Part shown: piece after piece, positions 40,056 through 47,842 of the stretch
How the letters are laid out: every line of letters starts with the position of its first letter
Numbering within the stretch: position 1 is the stretch's first letter
NCBI RefSeq assembly: GCF_000959365.1
Contig: NZ_CP009555.1
Coordinates: forward strand, 1,426,001 to 1,490,000
Direction: 5' to 3'
Length of the DNA stretch: 64,000 nt
Origin: Burkholderia oklahomensis C6786
GTDB taxonomy: Bacteria; Pseudomonadota; Gammaproteobacteria; Burkholderiales; Burkholderiaceae
Made by a program: the position numbers and the translations under genes
The notes under the pieces: model-generated
Told to the model about the DNA's origin: nothing
The model's input: the letters and a program-made list of their open reading frames with translations, nothing else
The model's database searches: none

Positions 40056-40196
40056 TCAGGAAATCAGGTTTTTCAGGCGCTGCCAGAACGAGGCGGGCGC
40101 CGGCTTGCGGGCGGATTCGAGCGACAGCATCGCGTCGTATTGGACGCGCGACTCATCGACGTGCGGCAGTTGTGACAGAAGCAGACCGAATTGCAT
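40056..40196 (-). CDS. 46-residue small protein upstream of the NRAMP-like gene
   Basis: The frame encodes MQFGLLLSQLPHVDESRVQY through a Ser-Phe-Trp-Gln-Arg-Leu-Lys C-terminal amphipathic helix ending LKNLIS. GGAG lies seven bases before the ATG and codon third positions are mostly G/C, as in neighbouring genes. It is 112 bp before the transporter start on the same strand. A perfect GCGCGGG-TT-CCCGCGC hairpin (40210-40225) immediately precedes its ribosome site. It may be a small membrane-associated partner or a translated leader. Confidence 0.6.
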   Translation of the reverse strand: MQFGLLLSQLPHVDESRVQYDAMLSLESARKPAPASFWQRLKNLIS

Positions 40197-40209
40197 GATG
40201 ATTCTCCGG

Positions 40210-40225
40210 GCGCGGGTTCCCGCGC
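40210..40225 (-). promoter_or_regulatory. Hairpin abutting the ribosome site of the 46-residue ORF
   Basis: GCGCGGG and CCCGCGC pair perfectly around TT, directly upstream of the GGAG that serves ATG 40196. Such a stem could gate ribosome access or pause polymerase in the leader of the NRAMP-like transcript. Confidence 0.4.
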
Positions 40226-40268
40226 ATGGCGGGAAGCCGCGTGCTCGAAGCTCATGCGCGCGATGCGC

Positions 40269-40358
40269 TTATCGATCGAGCCCTACGCGCTTCCCTTGAT
40301 GATCGAAATCGAAAAGATCCAGGGTGCGGCATATGGGATAACTGTCACTGTCCGGCAT
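40269..40358 (-). CDS. 29-residue acidic leader peptide
   Basis: The frame begins MPDSDSYPICRTLDLFDFD and ends in a basic HQGKRVGLDR, stop TAA. AAGGAG lies five bases before the ATG, the strongest Shine-Dalgarno in the neighbourhood. It is the first ORF of the leader before the 46-residue ORF and the NRAMP-like gene. Early Asp residues alternating with Pro/Ser recall nascent chains that destabilise ribosomes at low Mg2+, as used in mgtA-type leaders; this is an analogy only. Confidence 0.5.
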   Translation of the reverse strand: MPDSDSYPICRTLDLFDFDHQGKRVGLDR

Positions 40359-40943
40359 GTCGGCTCCTTGTCTGAAAATAGGGGCGTGACGTGCACGCAT
40401 CCGCGGCGAACGCGCACGCGTGCACGCACGCTCGGCGCCGCCGTCACGCGACGACGCCAAGCGAACGCGCGCCGCGAACCGGGTTCGCGGCGAATGCCGA
40501 ACGAGCGCGCGAAAACGCAGCGCTCATGCGGCGCAAATCAAGGGTGCACGGGGAGTGGTACTGCGAACTGCGACGCGCACCGTCTGCCTGATCGGCTCGA
40601 CGGCGGCAATGAAAAGGGCGCGGACGTCTTGCCGTTCAGGCGGGAAAACTGCTCGAAGATCGACTACTGCAAGTGTCCAAGGCGCATGCCCCTTTTGTGG
40701 AGATGCGCGGATTCTATGGATGCCGCGCGCCGAAAGTCAATGACGATCTTCGGCATCACGAAAAAAAATCTCCGCGCTCCCGGCGCTGTAAGTTTTTACG
40801 CGATGAAACCGTGTCCTTTGCTTTCAATCGTCCATGGACGGAAACTGGGCCGAAAGCCCGAACGCCGCGTCCACGGCGTTCGCCGCGCGCATCGCCGAAT
40901 GCGGCGCACGTTGACCGATCCGGCATTTTTATTCGTTTTTTAC
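40359..40943. other. Gene-poor structured region between two divergent units
   Basis: About 585 bp without a credible protein gene. It contains a 9-bp inverted repeat CGTGCACGC/GCGTGCACG (40390-40426), a perfect 8-bp hairpin GAACGCCG/CGGCGTTC (40860-40881), GGGC-CGAAA-GCCC just before it, and a run of eight A at 40761-40768 next to a small GC stem. Composition is more AT-rich than the flanking genes. It separates the NRAMP-like unit (minus) from the OprB unit (plus). Confidence 0.5.
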
Positions 40944-40973
40944 TTGCGCGGACATGTGCGGCACGCCTACAAT
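40944..40973 (+). promoter_or_regulatory. Sigma-70 promoter of the OprB unit
   Basis: TTGCGC (40944-40949), an 18-bp spacer and TACAAT (40968-40973). It lies in the most AT-rich part of the region and places the transcript start near 40980, about 27 nt before a leader ORF with its own GAAGGAG. Confidence 0.65.
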
Positions 40974-41006
40974 CCGCCGCAATTCGTCACAGAAGGAGAG
41001 TCCCTC

Positions 41007-41072
41007 GTGGACACGTCCCCCAGTAGCAACAGTCCGACGCCGGTCGAAACCGGCAACGCAATCGCGAGATAG
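41007..41072 (+). CDS. 21-residue leader peptide of the OprB unit
   Basis: A GTG start at 41007 preceded by GAAGGAG opens VDTSPSSNSPTPVETGNAIA and one Arg, ending at TAG 41070-41072. It lies just downstream of a good promoter. The sequence is Ser/Pro/Thr-rich. A 6-bp stem GCCGGT-CGAA-ACCGGC (41039-41054) is inside the ORF, so translation would melt it, and the stop codon abuts the next set of hairpins. This layout is that of a translation-dependent attenuator. Confidence 0.5.
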   Translation: MDTSPSSNSPTPVETGNAIAR

Positions 41073-41256
41073 CCGCCTGGGTCTCCTTCGCCGCTAGCTC
41101 GCATTGGTCGAGTTAGCGCGCTTCATCGTCGGCGGCGTCCGTCCGCCCGTTCGCAGCACGCTTCCTCTGTTTGGGTCTTGTCGCAAGCCGCCTCCGGGCG
41201 CGCCAGGCGACGTCTTACGTCGTCCGGCACATGCCGGAGCGGACGGGAGCGAAGTC
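41072..41256 (+). promoter_or_regulatory. Structured mRNA leader, possible attenuator or riboswitch-like element
   Basis: Directly after the leader peptide come a 9-bp stem GCTAGCTCG/CGAGTTAGC with one G-U pair (41093-41117), enclosed by GCCGCC (41072-41077) and GGCGGC (41131-41136). Then CGACG/CGTCG (41208-41222) and CCGGCA-CA-TGCCGG (41224-41237) follow; the last sits just upstream of the ribosome site of the next ORF. I do not recognise a named riboswitch. Confidence 0.45.
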
Positions 41257-41526
41257 ATGCTTGTTCAATTCTTCAAAGTTAAGCTTGGGCGCCACGCCCA
41301 TCTCGCGAGCCACCGGATCGTCGTCGCGTCGATCTCGCCGCTCGCGCATGCGGCAGACGCATCGAGCAGCGGCACGCTGCCGGGCGCGGGGCTTCTCGTC
41401 CGGCCGGTCGGCTGCGCGATCGTCGGCGCCATCGCGGGCGCCGTCGCGCTCGTCGCGCTGCTGTCCGCCTCGGGCAGCCGCACCGGCCTGAATCAGGCCG
41501 TGCGCGTCAGCTGGTGGTTCTCGTAA
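41257..41526 (+). CDS. 89-residue putative small membrane protein
   Basis: The frame begins MLVQFFKVKLGRHAHLAS and has one membrane helix at residues 50-71 (PVGCAIVGAIAGAVALVALL), ending SWWFS. GGGAG lies eight bases before the ATG. It is 110 bp upstream of the OprB gene on the same strand and after the structured leader. It has no recognised relatives; the first 45 residues are not strongly protein-like, so expression needs proof. Confidence 0.4.
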   Translation: MLVQFFKVKLGRHAHLASHRIVVASISPLAHAADASSSGTLPGAGLLVRPVGCAIVGAIAGAVALVALLSASGSRTGLNQAVRVSWWFS

Positions 41527-41635
41527 GCACCGGTAAGCACCGGCGCGAGCCCACCGGTTCGCCGTGTCCGGCGGGCAACCTCGAGCGGCAAGCGGACGGC
41601 ATCCTCGGCCGCATTCAACCAAGCAACGATTCGTC

Positions 41636-43141
41636 ATGAAGAAAACCATTCATCACATGCTCGTCAAATCCGGCGTCGTTTCCGGCCTGCCGTTGCTGCT
41701 GTCGCTCGGCGTCGCACAGCCCGCGCTCGCGCAAGCGGCCAATGCCGCGTCGGCGCCGGCCGAAAACGCCGCGCCCGCGGCGGCGGCCGCGCAAAGCACA
41801 CCCGCCGCGCCAGCCGCGCAAACTGCCGAGGTCGCGCCCGCGCCGACGGGCTTCTGGGAACGCTCGAACCTGTTCGGCGACATGGGCGGCCTGCGCAGCA
41901 AGCTCGGCGATCACGGAATCACGCTCAATCTGCAGGAGACGAGCGAATACCTGCGCAACCTGTCGGGCGGCACGCGCCGCGGCGGCGCATACGACGGCCT
42001 CACGCAATTCGGCTTCAGCGTCGACACCGAAAAAGCGATCGGACTGCCCGGCGGCACGTTCAACGTGTCGGGCCTGCAGATTCACGGCACGAGCCTCACG
42101 TCGCGCAACCTGCAGTTGCTGCAGACGGCGAGCGGCATCGAGGCCGAAGGAACGACGCGCCTCTGGGAGCTCTGGTATCAGCAATCGTTCGCGGGCGGCC
42201 GCGCCGACATGAAGATCGGCCAGCAGAGCCTCGATCAGGAATTCATGGTGAGCCAGTACGCGGGCACGTTCATCAACGCGACGTTCGGCTGGCCCGTGCT
42301 GCCCGCCGCCGACATGCCGGCGGGCGGCCCCGTGTATCCGCTGTCGTCGCTCGGCGTAAGGCTGCGATACAAGCCGTCCGACGCGTGGACGGTGATGGCG
42401 GGCGTGTTCGACGGCAACCCGGCGGGCGGCGTCGGCGACGCGCAGCGGCTCAATCGCCACGGCACGAACTTCAATCTGCACAACGGCGCGCTCTTCATCG
42501 GCGAACTGCAATACGCGCTCAACGCGCCGCCAGCCGATCCGAAGGCGCCGCAGCCCGCGGGCCTGCCCGGCATGTACAAGCTCGGCGTCTGGTACAACTC
42601 CGAGCGCTTCGACGATCCGCGCCACGACACGAACGGCGTATCGCTCGCCGATCCGGCGAGCAACGGCATCGCCGCGACGCATCGCGGCAACTACGGCTTC
42701 TATGCGGTCGCCGACCAGATGGTGTGGCGCCCGAGCGCGGACAGCCCGCGCTCGCTCAACGTGTTCGCGCGCATGATGGGCGCGCCCGGCGATCGCAACG
42801 CGGTCGATTTCGCGCTGAACGCGGGCGTCACGCTGAAGGCGCCGTTCGCGGGGCGCGACAACGACACCGCGGGGCTCGCCGTCAGCTACGCGAAAGTCGG
42901 CTCGCATGCGCGCGGCATCGACGGCGACACCGGCGTGTTCACGACGCCCGGCTATCCGGTGCGCCGTGCGGAAACGCTCGTCGAGGCGACGTATCAATAT
43001 CAGGTGACGCCGTGGTGGCAGTTGCAGGCCGACTTCCAGTACGCGTTCCGGCCGGGCGGCGGAATTCCGAATCCGAACGAGCCCGGCTCGCGGATCGGCA
43101 ACGAAGCGATCGTCGGCGTGCGCACGACGATCACCTTCTGA
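41636..43141 (+). CDS. Carbohydrate-selective-type porin, OprB family
   Basis: A 501-residue outer-membrane beta-barrel. A long signal peptide (MKKTIHHMLVKSGVVSGLPL through ALAQA) precedes an Ala/Pro-rich linker of about 40 residues, then the OprB domain: GITLNLQETSEYLRNLSGG, the FIGELQYALN strand, and a C-terminal strand GNEAIVGVRTTITF ending in Phe. OprB porins pass sugars in Pseudomonas, but members of the same family serve metal uptake in other bacteria. Its promoter region is shared, divergently, with an NRAMP-like transporter gene. Confidence 0.88.
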   Translation: MKKTIHHMLVKSGVVSGLPLLLSLGVAQPALAQAANAASAPAENAAPAAAAAQSTPAAPAAQTAEVAPAPTGFWERSNLFGDMGGLRSKLGDHGITLNLQETSEYLRNLSGGTRRGGAYDGLTQFGFSVDTEKAIGLPGGTFNVSGLQIHGTSLTSRNLQLLQTASGIEAEGTTRLWELWYQQSFAGGRADMKIGQQSLDQEFMVSQYAGTFINATFGWPVLPAADMPAGGPVYPLSSLGVRLRYKPSDAWTVMAGVFDGNPAGGVGDAQRLNRHGTNFNLHNGALFIGELQYALNAPPADPKAPQPAGLPGMYKLGVWYNSERFDDPRHDTNGVSLADPASNGIAATHRGNYGFYAVADQMVWRPSADSPRSLNVFARMMGAPGDRNAVDFALNAGVTLKAPFAGRDNDTAGLAVSYAKVGSHARGIDGDTGVFTTPGYPVRRAETLVEATYQYQVTPWWQLQADFQYAFRPGGGIPNPNEPGSRIGNEAIVGVRTTITF

Positions 43142-43545
43142 TCCGATTCGCCTCCCTCGCCTTGCACGCCTTTCGGGCTTGGCGCGCGCGCCGCTCGCCG
43201 CGGCGCCGCGCGCATTCACCCGTCGCTCGCATGCTGTCAAATCGCTTAAACCGATTTGTCACCGGAATGCCATCAGAAAGTCGGCTCCGCGCCTTACAGT
43301 AGCCGTTCGGCCGCGCGCAAGCAGCGCTCCGCGTAACCTGGCAATTGCGGAGTGCGGCCGGATACGGCATGCTGAGCCGGACGTCCGCCCCACACGAACG
43401 CCCGGCCTGGCGCCTCCCGACGAGAGTCGCATTCACGCGGAGCTATCAGCTTGTCCTGTCTCGATCTCGCCGTTCGCCGCCACGATCGCTCGACCGATCG
43501 CGCGGCTGCCGTTCGCACGCGTCGTCGCATTCGCGAGACCGCACG
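43142..43545. other. Intergenic region between oprB-type gene and hpnI
   Basis: About 400 bp. There is no convincing intrinsic terminator after the porin gene. Arg-rich pseudo-frames only; the hpnI promoter is presumably here but no strong match is seen. Confidence 0.4.
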
Positions 43546-44793
43546 ATGAAAACGCTGACGTGGCTCGCCAGCACCGTTGCCGCGCTGCTCGCGGCCGAGC
43601 TGATCTCGTTCGGCGACGTCGGACACTTCGTCGCGCTGCTCGCCGTATCGCTCGCCGCGCCGTGCGTGCTCGCCGCCGTGTTCGGCTGCGCGTACACGCT
43701 GTTCGCGGGCATGCTCACGCAACGCTTTTTCGCACGCGCGCCGCACGAGCCGCGGCACAGCCCGCCCGTGACGATCGTCAAGCCGCTGCACGGCACCGAG
43801 CAGGCGTTGTTCGCGAACCTCGCGAGCTTTTGCGAGCAGCGCTACGACGGTCCGATCCAGTTCCTGTTCGGCGTGCACGATCGCGACGATCCCGCGCTGC
43901 ATGCCGTCGATGCACTGCGCCGCGCGTTTCCCGACGCGCACGTGACGATCGTCGCCGACGCGCGCCTGTACGGCCCGAACCGCAAGATCGCGAATCTCGT
44001 CAACATGCTGCCCGCCGCCGTGCACGACGTGCTGATCTTCGCGGACAGCGACGTGAGCGTCGGCCCCGACTACGTGCGCCATATCGTCGGCGAACTCGAC
44101 GAGCCGGGCGTCGGGCTCGTCACCTGCGCCTATCGCGGCCGCCCCGATCCGGGCTTCTGGCCGCGCGTCGAGGCGCTCGTCACCAATCATCAGTTCCTGC
44201 CCGGCGTCGTCGCGGGCCTCGCGCTCAAGCTCGCGCGGCCATGCTTCGGCCAGACGATCGCGATGCGCCGCGCGACGCTCGACGCGATCGGCGGCCTCAC
44301 GCAGTTCGCGCACCATCTCGCCGAGGATCACGCGATCGGCGAAGCCGTGCGCGCGCGCGGCGAGCGGGTCGCCGTGCCGCCGTTCGCGATCGAGCACGGC
44401 TGCGTCGAGACGCGCGTCGCGCAGCTCGCCGCACACGAATTGCGCTGGAGCCGCACGATCCGCGCGGTCGACCCGGGCGGGCATCTCGGCTCGCTGCTCA
44501 CGCACCCGCTTGCGCTCGCGCTGCTGGGCGTCGTGCTGTCGCACGGCGCCGCATGGGCGTGGCCGCTCGTGCCCATCACGCTCGCCGTGCGCATCACCGC
44601 GAAGTGCATCGTCGATCGCGCGACGAAGCGGCCGGTGCGCGATTTATTGCTGCTGCCGCTCGCGGATCTGATCGCATTCGGCATCTTCGTCGCGAGCTTC
44701 TCGTCGTCTCGCGTGATCTGGCGCGGCTTCAGCTTCGACGTCGACCGCGACGGCCGCCTGTGCCCCGCTCCCGAAAAAAGCCCGAACGTCTGA
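43546..44793 (+). CDS. hpnI: Hopanoid biosynthesis-associated glycosyltransferase HpnI
   Basis: A 415-residue GT2-type glycosyltransferase of the ceramide-glucosyltransferase-like branch. An N-terminal membrane region (residues 1-60), PVTIVKPLHGTEQALFANL, DVLIFADSDVSVGPDYV (nucleotide-sugar/metal site), AEDHAIGEAV and ELRWSRTIR (the R/QxxRW-like motif) are followed by three C-terminal helices. HpnI attaches N-acetylglucosamine to bacteriohopanetetrol. The hopanoid-linked HpnL gene follows 34 bp downstream, supporting the call. Confidence 0.85.
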   Translation: MKTLTWLASTVAALLAAELISFGDVGHFVALLAVSLAAPCVLAAVFGCAYTLFAGMLTQRFFARAPHEPRHSPPVTIVKPLHGTEQALFANLASFCEQRYDGPIQFLFGVHDRDDPALHAVDALRRAFPDAHVTIVADARLYGPNRKIANLVNMLPAAVHDVLIFADSDVSVGPDYVRHIVGELDEPGVGLVTCAYRGRPDPGFWPRVEALVTNHQFLPGVVAGLALKLARPCFGQTIAMRRATLDAIGGLTQFAHHLAEDHAIGEAVRARGERVAVPPFAIEHGCVETRVAQLAAHELRWSRTIRAVDPGGHLGSLLTHPLALALLGVVLSHGAAWAWPLVPITLAVRITAKCIVDRATKRPVRDLLLLPLADLIAFGIFVASFSSSRVIWRGFSFDVDRDGRLCPAPEKSPNV

Positions 44794-44827
44794 TCGGCGC
44801 CGCGCGCCCGCAATACTTTTCTTCGTC

Positions 44828-45865
44828 ATGCAAAACGAACCGACCCGACCACGAACCGACACTCACGCGACGCTCAACCGACGACTGATAAAACACGCGG
44901 GACGCGTCGCGGCGCTCGCGGGCCTCGCGATCTCGCTCTGGCTCGTCGCCCGCGACAATCCCCGCGCGGTGCTCGACCTGATGCGCGCGGCCGGCATCGG
45001 GCTCGTCGTCGCGGCCGCTTCGCATCTGCTGCCGATGCTCGCGAACGCGAAGGACTGGCAAACGCTGATCGCGCGGCCGGACCGGCCGAGCCTGCGCGCG
45101 ATGCTGCGGCTCGTGTGGATTCGCGAGTCGGTAAACGGCCTGCTGCCCGTCGCGCGCATCGGCGGCGAGCTCGTATCGTTCCGCCTGCTGCGCGCGCAAG
45201 GCCTGACGGCGCCCGCGGCGAGCGCGAGCCTCGTGTCCGACATGCAGTTGACGCTGATCAGCCAGGCGCTCTTCGCGCTCGCGGGCGTCGGCTATCTGCT
45301 CACGCGCGCGACCTCGGACACGCTGCGCGTCGCGGGCGTGTTCGCGTGGGGGCTCGCCGCGCTCGTGCCGCTCCTGATCCTGTTCGCGCTCATTCAGCAT
45401 GCGAAGCCGTTCGAGCGCGCGATGCACGCGCTCAATCGCGTCGCGGGCGGCCAGCTCGCGTCGCTCGTCGAACGCTCCGCGCAGATCGACGATGCGCTGA
45501 AGGCGGTCTGGCGTCGGCGCGGCACCGTCGTGCGCTATCTGTTCTTCTGGCAGCCGCTGCAGCATCTCGCGACGTCGCTCGAAATCTGGCTCGCGCTGCA
45601 TTTTCTCGGCACGCCCGTGTCGCTCGTCGACGCGCTCGCGATCGAAGCGCTGATCCAGGCGCTCAGCAGCGCCGCGTTCTTCGTGCCGGGCGGGCTCGGC
45701 GTGCAGGAAGGCGGCTTCGTGCTGATCGGCGGCGCGCTCGGACTCGATCCGGCGACGTCGCTCGGACTCGCGGGCGCGCGGCGCATCCGCGATCTGCTGA
45801 TCTTCGTGCCGGGCCTGTTCGCCTGGCAGTTCGCGGAAGCGTCGGTCGCGACGGGCACCTCGTAG
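44828..45865 (+). CDS. hpnL: HpnL-type membrane protein (lysylphosphatidylglycerol synthase TM region family)
   Basis: A 345-residue inner-membrane protein with seven to eight helices of the UPF0104/LPG-synthase membrane-domain family. WIRESVNGLLPVARIGGELV and FVPGGLGVQEGGFVLIGGAL are diagnostic; the latter is in the putative substrate-flipping core. In hopanoid gene sets this is HpnL, suggested to act in hopanoid or lipid translocation. Adjacent to hpnI on the same strand, probably co-transcribed. Exact role is unproven. Confidence 0.83.
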   Translation: MQNEPTRPRTDTHATLNRRLIKHAGRVAALAGLAISLWLVARDNPRAVLDLMRAAGIGLVVAAASHLLPMLANAKDWQTLIARPDRPSLRAMLRLVWIRESVNGLLPVARIGGELVSFRLLRAQGLTAPAASASLVSDMQLTLISQALFALAGVGYLLTRATSDTLRVAGVFAWGLAALVPLLILFALIQHAKPFERAMHALNRVAGGQLASLVERSAQIDDALKAVWRRRGTVVRYLFFWQPLQHLATSLEIWLALHFLGTPVSLVDALAIEALIQALSSAAFFVPGGLGVQEGGFVLIGGALGLDPATSLGLAGARRIRDLLIFVPGLFAWQFAEASVATGTS

Positions 45866-46226
45866 GCGATCGACGCGGTTCGTCGCGCAACGCGCGATCG
45901 CCGTCACGCCACTTTCAATTTCCGCGTGCATGATCAAGCGCGGCCGTCTCGCATCCTGCGTCGGCGAGCGCGGCCGTGCTCGCCGCCCGATCCATGTTCG
46001 CGCACCGACGCCTCACATCGCACGCCGCAACAATCACACCGATTGAAGCCGCGCGCGAATCGCGGCGAAGCGGAGCTCGCGCTGTCGACGGGGCGACGCT
46101 TTCCCGCTGCGCCGAATTCGAGTAACGTTTGCGAGCCGTTGGCGGAATCGAGGACCGCCGGATCGTGACGGGCAACCGATCACGCTCCACAACCCCTACA
46201 AGATTTCACAACAAAAAGGAGAGGGC
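45866..46226. other. Intergenic region
   Basis: About 360 bp between hpnL and an exported-protein gene. It contains a small GCCGCG/CGCGGC stem near 46049-46067. No gene or clear promoter is supported. Confidence 0.4.
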
Positions 46227-46790
46227 ATGCGATGGCAATACCCAACCGCGGCCGCGCTCGCGATCGCCGCATTCGTGTGGGCCTGCGCGCGGATCGTGTC
46301 GACCGATGCCGCGCCCGCCGCCGCGCCGGCTGAGCAAACGGCATCGACCGCTCCCGCCGCGCAGGCGAACGCATTCACCATCGCGTCATCGGCGACGCCG
46401 CGCCCCGCGCCGCCGCCGCTTCCCCCTCGCGTCACCGAGTACATCGCGCACGAATACGCGGACTCGGCCGTCACGCGCGAGGCGCTCACGCAGATCGCAT
46501 ACGGCTGGAGCGAAGCCGTCAACGACGTCCACGATCCGGGCGACGCAAAGGTGGCGGGCGACGCGATCGCGAAGGGCATCGCGTGCGCGCTGAGCGCACG
46601 CGTGCTCGTGAAAGCGGGCGTCGACCAGCAGACGATGCTCGACCGGATCAAGAGCACGCGCGCGATCATGCTCGACACCGAAGCCGACACGCTCGCGTAC
46701 ATCCGCTTCCAGTCGCTCGCGGGCGGCCAGTTCTACGACGATCCCGGCCCCGCATCATGCGGCTTCAATCCGACGTCCATGCCGAATTGA
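46227..46790 (+). CDS. Exported or lipid-anchored hypothetical protein
   Basis: A 187-residue protein. The N-terminal hydrophobic segment ends AIAAFVWAC, a borderline lipobox (Trp at -2 is unusual). A Pro/Ala-rich linker (TPRPAPPPLPPRV) follows, then a helical domain of about 110 residues (VTEYIAHEYADSAVTREALT, SEAVNDVHDPGDAKVAGDA). AAGGAGAGG precedes the ATG. The secreted hydrolase gene begins 47 bp downstream on the same strand, so they likely form a unit. No family recognised. Confidence 0.7.
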   Translation: MRWQYPTAAALAIAAFVWACARIVSTDAAPAAAPAEQTASTAPAAQANAFTIASSATPRPAPPPLPPRVTEYIAHEYADSAVTREALTQIAYGWSEAVNDVHDPGDAKVAGDAIAKGIACALSARVLVKAGVDQQTMLDRIKSTRAIMLDTEADTLAYIRFQSLAGGQFYDDPGPASCGFNPTSMPN

Positions 46791-46837
46791 GTGTGCCGAC
46801 GCCGTAGCGCCTCAACCACCACCCGAGGGAACCATCG

Positions 46838-47668
46838 ATGAAAAAGTTAGTGACGCTGATGATTGCCGGCGCGCTGGTCGCGCTGCCCTACTCGACGAGC
46901 CTGCGCGCCGCGCAGACGACGGCCGCCGCGACCACCGCGACTGCCGCGCCCGGTTCCGCGATCGTGTTCGTCAACGGCATCAACAACACGTTCGACGATG
47001 CGATCGCGAGCCTGCAGGTGCTGAAGAACGAGCTGAACGCTCGGGACACGAGCAATGCATACGTGTACGGCAACGCGTACAACGCGACGCAAGGCACGTT
47101 CAACGACTTGTGGCAGGTGTTCAAGCAGAAATCAGTCGAAGGCGCGAGCCCCGCGGATTTCTGGCGTGCGATCGACGGCGGCACGATTCCGGCGGACGGC
47201 ATGGACGCGGCGCTGCAACAGAAATACATCGACATCCTGACGAAGAGCGAGATTCCCGAGCTGCCGGATCATCTGAACCAATACCGCACGTATCTGCAGC
47301 AGAGCCGCAAGGTCGTGCTCGTCGGCCACTCGCAGGGCACGCTGTACGCGAACTTCGAGATGAACCTGCTGATCACGGGACCGGAGCGCGCGCAAGGCAA
47401 GATCAGCTCGGTGAACGTCGGCAACGCGGCGCGCTATCTGCTGCCGGGCTCGAGCTATCTGACGTCGTCGTCGGACACGGTGATCGGCAGCCTCAGCCTC
47501 GTGCAGACGGTGTTGCCGTCGAATTTTTCGCTCGGCATGCATCTGCTCACCGATCCGCTCGGCCATTCGTTCACGAAGATCTACATGAACGAGTCGTTCG
47601 CGGCGGCCAAGCAGATCCTCACGCAGGTGTCGCAGCAGGCGGGCGGCGTGGTGACCGCCGCGCGTTGA
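46838..47668 (+). CDS. Secreted alpha/beta-hydrolase (lipase-like)
   Basis: A 276-residue exported protein with signal peptide (MKKLVTLMIAGALVALPY, cleavage near LRAAQ). VVLVGHSQGTLYANFEMNL has the GxSxG nucleophile elbow (GHSQG), and DPLGHSFTKIY near residue 245 supplies a candidate catalytic His. IVFVNGINNTFDDA is the oxyanion-side strand. The fold resembles secreted lipases/esterases acting on large substrates, but substrate is unknown. It ends before a bidirectional terminator shared with the porin gene. Confidence 0.75.
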   Translation: MKKLVTLMIAGALVALPYSTSLRAAQTTAAATTATAAPGSAIVFVNGINNTFDDAIASLQVLKNELNARDTSNAYVYGNAYNATQGTFNDLWQVFKQKSVEGASPADFWRAIDGGTIPADGMDAALQQKYIDILTKSEIPELPDHLNQYRTYLQQSRKVVLVGHSQGTLYANFEMNLLITGPERAQGKISSVNVGNAARYLLPGSSYLTSSSDTVIGSLSLVQTVLPSNFSLGMHLLTDPLGHSFTKIYMNESFAAAKQILTQVSQQAGGVVTAAR

Positions 47669-47792
47669 GCCGGCGCGGCGTGACGGCGGGCGCGGCGATG
47701 CGTGCGGCGATGCGTGCGCGACCTCGATCACACGCGTGATGCGGACGCCGCGCATCGATGCCGAAGCGCGGAACGCCGAAGCGCATCGACGA

Positions 47793-47814
47793 AAAGGCCC
47801 GCGAGCGGGCCTTT
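47793..47814. terminator. Bidirectional intrinsic terminator
   Basis: AAAGGCCCGC and GCGGGCCTTT pair perfectly around GA. On each strand the stem ends in a short U-run, and it lies between two convergent genes. Confidence 0.85.
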
Positions 47815-47842
47815 CCACCGGATCTGCGCGACGTCGGGCCGC

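Noticed and set aside
40073..40255. 60-residue minus-strand frame starting MSFEHAASRH
   Set aside because: It overlaps the 46-residue ORF in another phase, lacks a Shine-Dalgarno and is Arg/Cys/Ser-rich noise; the 46-residue frame has the better ribosome site and composition.
40549..40590. GGGGAGT near the transporter region as a yybP-ykoY manganese riboswitch
   Set aside because: Only the short box matches. The conserved CAUACGC-type loop and paired elements are absent, and the strand points away from the NRAMP-like gene.
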